Shown one piece after another: positions 1-7,661 of a stretch of 16,664 bases of DNA. Within the stretch, counting starts at the first letter, position 1. Each line of letters begins with the position of its first letter. This DNA comes from CAYSBK01 sp964429265 (GTDB lineage Bacteria; Planctomycetota; Phycisphaerae; Sedimentisphaerales; Anaerobacaceae): positions 1-16,664 of the forward strand of contig CAYSBK010000038.1 in the NCBI GenBank assembly GCA_964429265.1. The letters run 5' to 3'. Under the pieces are notes generated by a model. It had not been told where the DNA came from. It did no database searches and saw nothing but the letters and a program-made list of their open reading frames with translations. Position numbers and translations under genes: made by a program.

Positions 1-3000
1 GTGTCGTCGGGGTGACGGCGGCTCCAGTCGGTGAAGCTTTCCCTGACATGCTGCCACAATTGCTCTCTTGCCAGCAGTTCGACCTCTGCCAGCAACGGCG
101 CGGGGTCATCGGGACGGGAGCGGCAAAGCGATTCCAGCCGGCGGCGTGCCTCGGCGGTCCGGCCTGCTTCGTACATAGCCCGTGCAAGCTCTATGTGCAG
201 ATTCAACCGGACTTCCTCGCTGGCATCTTGAACCTCTTTTTGCAACAGTAAAACCGCTTTTGCGGCTTCCCCGTTCGCCACGTACGCCCGTGCCATACGT
301 ATGACCAGATCAGGGTCGTTCGGGTCGATTTCCATAAGTGCTTTCAGGGTCGGGATCGCCAGGGTTGGCGAGGTTGCCGCCTCGGCCTGGGCCTTCAGCA
401 ACAGCAGTGGCTTCGAATCAGGCTGATAGGCCAGTCCTCTCATCGCAATGTCGGCCGCCCTGCCGGGCCTTGCCTGCCGCAGCATAAGCCGGCCCAGCAG
501 CAGCCAGGCCTCGGTGGTGCGAGGGTTGCTGCGTGTTATTTCTTCGAGTATCCGTGTTGCCTCTGCGGCGGCCGGTGCGGTACCGTCTGCCAGCAGCACA
601 CGGCTTTTCAGCAACCGCAGGCCAATGTCGTCTGGATGCAAGTGGAGGGCTTGTTCAAGCAGGTTCCTGCCGCGGAGGACTTTCTGGCGGTCGGCTGAGG
701 CCAGCAGCAATGCGATGGTGCGTTTCTGGATTTCGACGTTCTCGGGTGCCAGCGAAAGGGCTTTTTCCAATAGTTCGAGGGCCTTTTCGCTCCGGCCGGT
801 GCTGCCGCAGAACACCCCGGCAGCCAGCCATACGGCGGGATTGTTGGGCTCGAGGCTTGTCGCGCGTTCAAAGTCCTTCACTGCCAGGTCATTCTGGCCG
901 AGCTTGGCGGCCGTTCTGGCCCGCAGGATGCAAGCGGCCGCGTTGTTGAATTGCGCAACAGTCTTGTCACACAGCCTCATTGCCTGTCCGGAGCGGCCCT
1001 GACGCAAGTTCAATTCTATCTCTGCTGCCCTTACCTGCATCGAGTTAGGCTCGTGCAATTTCAGTTTATCAATGAGTTGTTCGGCCTCGGCGAATCTCTC
1101 CTGTTGCATCCTGACAAGGGCCAGCGACAGGCAAACCGAGCGGTTGTTCGGGTCTGCTGCAAGGAGGGTTTCAAGGGTATCGCCGGCCGAGTCGAACTGC
1201 CCACGGCTGAGCTGGCCTCTCAGTTGCAGCCGCATCAATTCCGGGCTGTGTGGTCTCGACGCGGAAACCCGCGCCAGTATCTCTTCGGCACGCTCATATT
1301 CATCGGCCTTGTATAGCGCTGCTACGGCTGGCGCGACCACGCGAATATCATCCGGTGAACGGTTCAGTGCCTCCTGGTACGAGGCGATTGCCAGCCTGAG
1401 CCTGCCGGCTCGTTCGTGCGATGCCGCCAGCAGCAGCCGGCTGGCCTGGTCGTCGGGGTTGATACGGAGATTTTCCTGCAGCAGTGAAATCACCTGGTGG
1501 TAATTGGCTTCGAAGTCCCCGGACTCGAACAACAGTCGGGCCTGCTCGTATCGCCACTGCCAGCCATTTTCGCCCTCCAGGGATTTTATCGCATCGATGA
1601 TTTGCTGGGCCGTTTCGGGTTCGCGCCTGACGGCTTTGCATCGCAGCAATTGCCTCTTGAGGACGATGTCGTCCGGGTGTTGCTCGGTTAGCCGTCGCAG
1701 TAGTTGATATTGCTTTTGCTGTTGGTTCCACTGGTTGTAATACTGGGCGAGCATCAGGCCCAGCCGGCGTATGACCGTCGGTTCGCTGAATCTTTCCAAG
1801 GCTTGGCTGAGAACCTGCTCGCAGAGGTCGCGTTCACCCTGCCGGGCAGCCAGAACCGCAAGATATTGCACGGGTTCCACGGCATCAGGAAAACGTGTAA
1901 TTGCCTTCTTCAGCAGGCTCAAGGCCTGCCGGTCGTTTTTCTCTGCGACAAGTAGCTCGGCCTCGGCCAACAATACTTTCACTTCGGCTGGATAGGAGTC
2001 TTTTAGCTGCTCAAGCAAGTCCCTGGCTTGTGCCAGTTCACCCTTTTGCATAAACATCTGGAATTGCAGAAGCCTGACCGGCAGGGGGGTTTCCACGGCC
2101 TTTTCCAGCGTAGCAAGCTGCTGCTGTATGTCCTGCCACGCGGAAGGGTTTTGCAGGCTGGGTTCTGCAGCGAGCAAGCCCAAGCCTGCGTGGATATATG
2201 CCAGCCGGGCGGCGAGATTCTTCGGTGCAATCTGAATCGCCATCAGGGCCTGTTCACGGGCGTCTTTGAAATTGCCCATCTCGGCAAGCATCCGTGCCAG
2301 TGTCAGCCGAGCGGCCAGCAGGCGCGGCTGGTCCGAGACCAGGCTTTGCAATTGTTTGCGGGCCGACTGAACGTCTCCCATCCGTGAAAGCGCCGAGGCA
2401 AGCAGCAGCCTGGCCTGTGGGGACTTTTCGCCCTGCTGGACGGCGGCGCGGAAGTGGCGGACGGCCTCAACGTCGTTGTGTTGTCTGTAAGCCAGAAGCC
2501 CCTGCAGATAGGCCGTTGCGGCCGAGTCCGCCTGCTGCTGTTGCATCTGTTGTATGCACTCGGCGGCCCGTTCGTATCGTTCGGCCCGAATGAACAGGTC
2601 CGTGGCCTGCGGCAGAAAGTCCACCGCCTTGTATGAAAGCTGTCTCAAAGCGGTCTCGGCGACCCAGGTGAGCTTCCGCTTTGTTGCTTGCTTCGTCGCC
2701 AACTGTGCCCAGATGCGCCACAGGTCAAGGTTGTCGGGTTCAGATTTCTGAAGCTCTGTGAGGTGGTACTGGGCCCTATTGAGCCGGTCGGCGTTTACCA
2801 GTTCCCTCGCAAGGCGTAATCGCACCGTCGTTTCGGACAGGTCGAGTGTTTCGGCCTTCTGCAGGTCTGCCGAGGCTGCGGCGGTGTCGTCATTTCTCAA
2901 GAAGTAGCTTGCCCGTATGGCGTATGCCAGGGCGCTGGAGGGATTGTTCTCCACCGCCTTGTCGAGCCATTGAGCGGCGGTGCCGGTTGTATCTTCGGGT

Positions 3001-3611
3001 CTTTGTTCACACAGCGTCGCGAGCGTTTCATAGGCCGGTACGTGCTGCGGGTATTGCTCGATGAGGGATTGCAGCTCTTCGGCGGCCTGTGTGAAGTTTC
3101 TCTGGTTGGCCAGGGCAACGGCCAGCATTCGGCGAAGCTCCGGTTCGGCGGCTGTCCTTGTTGCATGGGGTGCCGTATTTGCATCGGCGGAAACCGCTTC
3201 AAGAGTTTTTCTGGCAACCAGTTCAGCCTCGGCGGGCATCCCCAACTGCAGATAGATACCGGCCAGGCGAGCGGCTGCATCGAGATTGCCCTTGTCACGC
3301 CTGAGCACAATCCTGTAGGCGTTTATCGCCTGCTGGAGATTGCCCGCCTTCAAGGGTCTGATATTCAATTGTGCTTCGGCATACTTGAGCACGGCGGGGA
3401 TATCGTCTTGTCTGATGGCGACGTAGCGGCCGAGGTAGTGTGCGGCATCCTTCCAGCGGTGTTCGTTGTATGCTTGTGTGCCCAGTTGCAGGCCGCGTTC
3501 GGCCCTTCGGGTTCTCTGCCACTGTCGAAGGCCGTAGGCGGTCACGGCCAGCACAGAGAACGCGATCACCAGAACGATCGCCAGTTTCCAGTTGAAATAT
3601 CGTCTTGGCAT
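1..3611 (-). CDS. Very long membrane-anchored TPR-repeat protein, 3' end beyond the window
   Basis: The frame is open from an ATG at 3611 to the left edge, 1203 codons without a stop, so the C-terminus is missing. A ribosome site GGAAGGGG lies 7 bases before the ATG. The N-terminus MPRRYFNWK is followed by one hydrophobic segment (about residues 10-27) and an arginine-rich stretch. No lipobox cysteine is seen, so this is a signal anchor rather than a lipoprotein. The rest is almost wholly helical TPR-like units of about 34 residues with the usual A/Y/L/P spacing, for example LEPNNPAVWLAAGVFCGSTG and NPDDQASRLLLAASHERAGR. It starts 31 bases after the sugar transferase gene. TPR proteins with an anchor are common in exosortase/polysaccharide loci, where PrsT-type lipoproteins occur. 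A scaffolding role in export or assembly is inferred. Orthology to PrsT is uncertain because the lipobox is missing and this protein is longer than I expect for that family. Confidence 0.9.
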   Translation of the reverse strand, partial: MPRRYFNWKLAIVLVIAFSVLAVTAYGLRQWQRTRRAERGLQLGTQAYNEHRWKDAAHYLGRYVAIRQDDIPAVLKYAEAQLNIRPLKAGNLQQAINAYRIVLRRDKGNLDAAARLAGIYLQLGMPAEAELVARKTLEAVSADANTAPHATRTAAEPELRRMLAVALANQRNFTQAAEELQSLIEQYPQHVPAYETLATLCEQRPEDTTGTAAQWLDKAVENNPSSALAYAIRASYFLRNDDTAAASADLQKAETLDLSETTVRLRLARELVNADRLNRAQYHLTELQKSEPDNLDLWRIWAQLATKQATKRKLTWVAETALRQLSYKAVDFLPQATDLFIRAERYERAAECIQQMQQQQADSAATAYLQGLLAYRQHNDVEAVRHFRAAVQQGEKSPQARLLLASALSRMGDVQSARKQLQSLVSDQPRLLAARLTLARMLAEMGNFKDAREQALMAIQIAPKNLAARLAYIHAGLGLLAAEPSLQNPSAWQDIQQQLATLEKAVETPLPVRLLQFQMFMQKGELAQARDLLEQLKDSYPAEVKVLLAEAELLVAEKNDRQALSLLKKAITRFPDAVEPVQYLAVLAARQGERDLCEQVLSQALERFSEPTVIRRLGLMLAQYYNQWNQQQKQYQLLRRLTEQHPDDIVLKRQLLRCKAVRREPETAQQIIDAIKSLEGENGWQWRYEQARLLFESGDFEANYHQVISLLQENLRINPDDQASRLLLAASHERAGRLRLAIASYQEALNRSPDDIRVVAPAVAALYKADEYERAEEILARVSASRPHSPELMRLQLRGQLSRGQFDSAGDTLETLLAADPNNRSVCLSLALVRMQQERFAEAEQLIDKLKLHEPNSMQVRAAEIELNLRQGRSGQAMRLCDKTVAQFNNAAACILRARTAAKLGQNDLAVKDFERATSLEPNNPAVWLAAGVFCGSTGRSEKALELLEKALSLAPENVEIQKRTIALLLASADRQKVLRGRNLLEQALHLHPDDIGLRLLKSRVLLADGTAPAAAEATRILEEITRSNPRTTEAWLLLGRLMLRQARPGRAADIAMRGLAYQPDSKPLLLLKAQAEAATSPTLAIPTLKALMEIDPNDPDLVIRMARAYVANGEAAKAVLLLQKEVQDASEEVRLNLHIELARAMYEAGRTAEARRRLESLCRSRPDDPAPLLAEVELLAREQLWQHVRESFTDWSRRHPDD

Positions 3612-3618
3612 TTGTCTG

Positions 3619-3626
3619 CCCCTTCC
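3619..3626 (-). promoter_or_regulatory. Ribosome binding site of the TPR gene
   Basis: On the minus strand the sequence GGAAGGGG stands 7 bases before the ATG at 3611. It sits in the 31-base gap after the sugar transferase stop, and it fixes the start of a gene whose end is outside the window. Confidence 0.7.
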
Positions 3627-3642
3627 ATTATCTTGCGGTGTG

Positions 3643-5307
3643 TCAGAATTGGCTGAAGAAGTTTCGTGCCATCTTCAGCGCGGTCCGCCAGCATATCCAC
3701 AGGTCCAGCCTCGCTGACAGGTCGCTGACGTACTTGGTGTCGAAGTAGATCCATTCCTGAAAGTCCCGGCCCGGCCTTCTGGTTCTGCATACCTGCCAAA
3801 GCCCGGTGATGCCGGGGCGGACCGAAAGCCGGGCGTCTCTCCAGTACGGGCAAAGCCTGTTTTCCGACTCGGGTGAAGGCCTGGGGCCCACCACGCTCAT
3901 CTGGCCCAGCAGGACGTTGATAAACTGCGGGATTTCGTCGAGATAGGTGTCACGCAGGAACCGGCCGACGGGACTTGTCCTGGGGTCGTCGTTCATCTTG
4001 AACTGGGGACCGTCAACGGCGTTCAGTACTCGAAGCTTCTGCTGTATGCCGTCGGCGCCGAGCATCATCGTTCTGAACTTGAGGCAATTGAAGCTCCTGC
4101 CGTGCAATCCCTGCCTACGGTCCCTGAAGAAGACCGGCCCGGGCGAGGTCAGCTTGATAACAAGCGCAACGATCGGCATCACGGGTGCGAACAGAACCAG
4201 CACCACCAACGCCGTAACGATGTCGGCGATTCTCTTGAAACACCCGGGATAAGACAGCTTTGGCCATTGCCTGTAACCATTGAGGCGATTCTTCGCGAAG
4301 CGAGCCTGAACGCAGGACCCTGGGTGAAGCGTCTTGTCACGTGGGGCACATTGGGAAAATGGTTCTGCGGCCAGCACGCGGTGTTGGACTACCGACTCTG
4401 CGGGGATAGACACGTCGTGGCCGATTATCGAGTTTCGCAGAATGGTCCTGGCGCCGATACTGGCGTTGTCTGAAATGATTGCAGGACCTGCCACCACGGC
4501 GTCTTCGGCGATGGTGACATTGCGCCCAAGAACAACCGGGCCGATCAATCTTGCGCCGGTACCGACGCGGACGCCTTTCCGTGCCAGACGGCGGCTGTGA
4601 GCGTCAGCGCGATTTCCCAAACGGCCCGGCAGCTCTTCGTTGAGCCAATCAAGTAATCCCTGCTCGGTGTTCAAATCGAACACAAGGCCACCTATTTTCA
4701 ACGGCAGCAATTCGTGGCCGTTTTCCTTGCAGAAAGCCAGAAACGCGGCGAAGTTCCGTTTCGGGGCGTGGCCGGCCCGGAAGTGCTCGGTGAGCTTGCC
4801 CCGGATAAACAGGCGATGCGGCCAATCATCCGGCAATGGGGCAGGCTCGACGACATCGGTGTACAGCCGGCGAAAGCCCGCTATCGTGCCACGACTGGTC
4901 AAACGAACCTTCTCACAGCCGGCTCGCAGCCCCGGGTCCACCGTGATGGTTATCAAATCCCCGGGTGCCCGGCTCAAGACCATCTGGAGCAGCGTGTCAT
5001 CGACTTGCGTGACGAAGCGCTTGTTCAAAACCTCCAGCCACGCGTCGTGCCTCGACGTGGCCCGGGTTCCGTAGCTCAGAGGAACCGAGCCGTTGTACCT
5101 TTCGACCCTCAGGTCTTTCCAACAAGAAACGTCCGGCCAATCGTCAGGCACGATAAGTCCCGTTTCGGCTGCATTCCTGGAGCTTTTTGGGGGCGACCAG
5201 TCCAGCAGGAGCCGTGCCAGAAGTTCTTGCGCGTATGCAAAACGCAAGACCGTCGTGTCCGCTGCGGTGCTTTCCACGTCGGATTTGCTAATGATTTTGG
5301 TTGGCAT
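3643..5307 (-). CDS. Sugar-phosphate transferase (polyprenyl-phosphate) fused to an N-terminal nucleotidyltransferase-like/beta-helix module
   Basis: The C-terminal ~200 residues are a bacterial sugar transferase (WcaJ/PglC superfamily), which moves a sugar phosphate from a nucleotide sugar to undecaprenyl phosphate at the inner membrane. Visible marks, numbered from this ATG (554 aa), are one hydrophobic membrane segment (about 361-386), SPGPVFF, LKFRTM, the catalytic Asp-Glu pair in YLDEIPQ (D457/E458), MSVVGPRP and RPGITGLWQV. Before it lies a left-handed beta-helix (about 245-312; ARLIGPVVLGRNVTIAEDAV, NSIIGHDVSI). The first ~230 residues recall the second half of a sugar-nucleotide pyrophosphorylase (RLTSRGTIAGFRRLY, DWPHRLFI), but no GGxGTR loop is found. 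This N-terminal module resembles the one on the exosortase of the same operon. The start is uncertain. This ATG has no clear ribosome site. A TTG at 5355, 2 bases after the kinase stop, has GGAG at ideal spacing, and the frame also allows a GTG at 5373. Confidence 0.88.
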   Translation of the reverse strand: MPTKIISKSDVESTAADTTVLRFAYAQELLARLLLDWSPPKSSRNAAETGLIVPDDWPDVSCWKDLRVERYNGSVPLSYGTRATSRHDAWLEVLNKRFVTQVDDTLLQMVLSRAPGDLITITVDPGLRAGCEKVRLTSRGTIAGFRRLYTDVVEPAPLPDDWPHRLFIRGKLTEHFRAGHAPKRNFAAFLAFCKENGHELLPLKIGGLVFDLNTEQGLLDWLNEELPGRLGNRADAHSRRLARKGVRVGTGARLIGPVVLGRNVTIAEDAVVAGPAIISDNASIGARTILRNSIIGHDVSIPAESVVQHRVLAAEPFSQCAPRDKTLHPGSCVQARFAKNRLNGYRQWPKLSYPGCFKRIADIVTALVVLVLFAPVMPIVALVIKLTSPGPVFFRDRRQGLHGRSFNCLKFRTMMLGADGIQQKLRVLNAVDGPQFKMNDDPRTSPVGRFLRDTYLDEIPQFINVLLGQMSVVGPRPSPESENRLCPYWRDARLSVRPGITGLWQVCRTRRPGRDFQEWIYFDTKYVSDLSARLDLWICWRTALKMARNFFSQF

Positions 5308-5357
5308 ATTCGGAACGTCGTGTACTTTTCGTGCGGGTTTTGAAAGGCCGGGCAAGG

Positions 5358-7661
5358 TCAAGACTCCGCGCACCCTTCGTCGGACCGGTTATCACCGACG
5401 GGAAGCAGCAATCTCTTGTTCGCCCGTCTTTGTTTTCGCCTGCGTTTGCCGTTTCGGTTGTAGTAGCCGTAGGCGTAGCGGTAGTAGCTGTGCCTTACCG
5501 GCACGTTGCTCAGAACAGAGCCGAGGATTTTGACTTCTATTTCATTGAGTTTTTCTTTCGCCTCCCGCAGGTCAGGGGCGGTGGTCCGGCCTGCGATGCT
5601 GGTTAGTACCACGGCCCCTGCAATCTTCGCCCATATAAGGGCATCCGGGAAAGCAAGCACAGGCGGGGTATCTATAATCACGTGGTCGTACTGCTCGGCC
5701 AGAGACTCCACTATCTGTGCGGTTCGCGGAAGAGCAAGCAGTTCGTAAGCATCCGCGCTGTTTCGGGAATCGGCGGGCAGCACATACAAACCCGTATCAG
5801 TCATAGAAAATACAACGTCGCTCGACTCTGCCCCGAAGATGAAATCCTGTAGTCGCCGGCAGCCTTTCGGCAGCCCCAGAAAGTACGCGACGTCGGGCTT
5901 TCTCAGATCGCCGTCGATCAGGAGCACCTTTTTGCCTGCAGTTGCCATGCTTGTGGCCAGGTTGACCGCGAAGGTGGTTTTGCCTTCCCGGGTGCGGGGG
6001 CTGGTAACGACCAACTTGCGCGGCATTCCGTTGCCGTCCAGCAGCCCCAAATTGGCGCGAATGCTCTGGTAGTCTTCTATCACCTGCTGGGGCAGGAGTT
6101 TTGCTTTGACACTTTGTGGGTCCGTTGTAGTGCCAATAATCCGCACGCCGATGCGCTTGACGACGTCGCCGGGGGTGCGGAGCCTCTTATCGGCCTTGTC
6201 CCTCGCCACGGCCAGGGCCATACCACAGGCCAGGGCACCCAACAACAACGCCGCGGTGTATTTTTTGCGTTTATCTCGAACGCCGGCTATAGTAGCATTG
6301 TAAGCCACGCTAACCCGTGGCGACTGTTTACGCTCCATCTCCAGTTCCTGTATCCTCCGGCAGACCTGGTCGTAAAGCTGCTTGTCAAGTTCCAACTGGA
6401 ATTGGAGGTTTTCTATGTCGAGTTGCTTCCGGCCTATCTGGATAGTCTCGACGTCTTCCTTGTTGATCACCTCGCGCAGGCGTTGTTCGTACGCTCGGGT
6501 CTGGGCAAGTTCGGCCTGGGCCTTTTCGAGTCTTTCCCTGTTGACGCGGCTGGCCATCTGACCGGCCATCTGGTCGAAGCTGGCCGCCAGTTCACGGCGT
6601 TTTTCCTCGAGACGGCTGCGGAAGGTGTCCAGAATCACCTGTCTTTTCTTAAGCTCCGGATTTGCAGGTGCGAGGGTCTGCCTGGCGATGACAAGTTCCT
6701 GGTCCAGTTGGACCACCTTTGTGGTCAGTTCAGCAACGGTAGGGTCTGAGTTGATGTACTGGCTTTTCATCTTGAGCAGTTCTTCGGGTGGGATGACCTG
6801 CTCCTTGCTTTTTTTGAGCAGCTCCACCTGCGTTTCGAGGCTGATGCGCTGGGCTTCAAGCTTGGTAAGTTCGGCCAGAAGGGCTGTGACCCTGGAAAGC
6901 CTCATATCCTGGCGACTTACGAGGTTGGTTGTGCCGTACTCCTGGGCAAGCTGGCGGATCGCGTTGTGGCGGTTCTGGAGCTTCTCAGCAAGTGTCTTAC
7001 GCTGGTCCTCAAGCAGCGACAGGTTCCGTTCCTGGGCCTGCGCCGAAGCAGAAACTTCGACCGCCATATACGCGTCTATAAAAGCGTTGACAACGGTCGC
7101 CGCTTCGTCGGGGTTCGTGCTTTTCATAGAGACTTTTATAAGCTCCGATTCGGAATCAGGCACTATCGTAATCACCTGTTTGTAAATGGACCTACGGAGC
7201 CTTGCCAGCACGTCCGGTTTGGCGGCATCGATAGATAGTTTTTCTTTGAGTTTTGCAAGCAACTCGGGGTCCCCGTTGCGCAGAAACTTCAGGTCTTTGT
7301 CGGCCAACTGGTCTGCAACCTTTTGCAGGGCTTTCGGGCCGGCAATCATTTCGGCCTGGGTACGCATAAAATTTCGGTAGTTGGAGATATCGCCCCGGTC
7401 CACCTGTCCTGTTATGATGTTTTTCAGGATCGGCGCCACGTGGATCGAGCCGGTTACCGTATAGACCGGTTTGATATAGAGCCATATCAACGGAGCTCCA
7501 GCCGCGCAAAGCAATACGAAAACCAGCAGCACGATATACCAGCGGCGCAGGACAGCAAAAGTCAGGTTCAGCGTACCGTCGCCCTGGGAATCCTCAGTCG
7601 CCTCGCGTTGCACCAACTCGTACTTGCCGTGCTGATCGTGAAATTGGTCTAAATCACTCAT
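5358..7661 (-). CDS. Wzc-type polysaccharide chain-length regulator fused to a tyrosine autokinase (BY-kinase)
   Basis: The 767-residue protein has the full Wzz + BY-kinase layout. A first transmembrane helix (about 41-63, WYIVLLVFVLLCAAGAPLIW) is followed by an extracytoplasmic Wzz domain with long coiled-coil stretches (about 205-440). A second helix (about 470-486) leads to the cytoplasmic kinase: Walker A SPRTREGKTT (554-563), Walker A' VLLIDGDLRKPD (579-590) and Walker B VIIDTPP (661-667). A tyrosine cluster YYRYAYGYY (726-734, six Tyr in nine) is followed by a basic tail. Proteins of this type set polymer length and drive export through cycles of autophosphorylation on the tail. Walker A has Arg558 where Gly is frequent, but the GKT core is intact, so activity is expected. 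The ATG overlaps the exosortase stop as ATGA, with AAGGAAAG just upstream, so the two are probably translationally coupled. Confidence 0.95.
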   Translation of the reverse strand: MSDLDQFHDQHGKYELVQREATEDSQGDGTLNLTFAVLRRWYIVLLVFVLLCAAGAPLIWLYIKPVYTVTGSIHVAPILKNIITGQVDRGDISNYRNFMRTQAEMIAGPKALQKVADQLADKDLKFLRNGDPELLAKLKEKLSIDAAKPDVLARLRRSIYKQVITIVPDSESELIKVSMKSTNPDEAATVVNAFIDAYMAVEVSASAQAQERNLSLLEDQRKTLAEKLQNRHNAIRQLAQEYGTTNLVSRQDMRLSRVTALLAELTKLEAQRISLETQVELLKKSKEQVIPPEELLKMKSQYINSDPTVAELTTKVVQLDQELVIARQTLAPANPELKKRQVILDTFRSRLEEKRRELAASFDQMAGQMASRVNRERLEKAQAELAQTRAYEQRLREVINKEDVETIQIGRKQLDIENLQFQLELDKQLYDQVCRRIQELEMERKQSPRVSVAYNATIAGVRDKRKKYTAALLLGALACGMALAVARDKADKRLRTPGDVVKRIGVRIIGTTTDPQSVKAKLLPQQVIEDYQSIRANLGLLDGNGMPRKLVVTSPRTREGKTTFAVNLATSMATAGKKVLLIDGDLRKPDVAYFLGLPKGCRRLQDFIFGAESSDVVFSMTDTGLYVLPADSRNSADAYELLALPRTAQIVESLAEQYDHVIIDTPPVLAFPDALIWAKIAGAVVLTSIAGRTTAPDLREAKEKLNEIEVKILGSVLSNVPVRHSYYRYAYGYYNRNGKRRRKQRRANKRLLLPVGDNRSDEGCAES
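5364..5367 (-). promoter_or_regulatory. GGAG site favouring an alternative TTG start of the sugar transferase
   Basis: GGAG on the minus strand lies 8 bases before an in-frame TTG at 5355 and inside the last codons of the kinase gene (stop at 5360-5358). This would give a tightly coupled start and 16 more residues than the ATG at 5307. Those extra residues show no domain-like features, so the choice stays open. Confidence 0.35.

Noticed and set aside
448..1002. A 184-codon plus-strand frame in the left part
   Set aside because: It is opposite the TPR repeats. Its Ser/Arg/Ala-rich composition is typical of an antisense shadow.
2970..3656. A 228-codon plus-strand frame opposite the start of the TPR gene
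   Set aside because: The minus strand has a continuous TPR frame with a ribosome site. The plus-strand product has no known features.
2003..3853. Several short minus-strand frames of 75 to 137 codons (such as 2003-2230, 2897-3310, 3566-3853)
   Set aside because: They are in other frames of the long TPR gene or the sugar transferase gene, both of which have an uninterrupted main frame.
4714..5343. A 209-codon plus-strand frame opposite the sugar transferase N-terminus
   Set aside because: It is antisense to a supported coding region and shows no domain or ribosome-site support.
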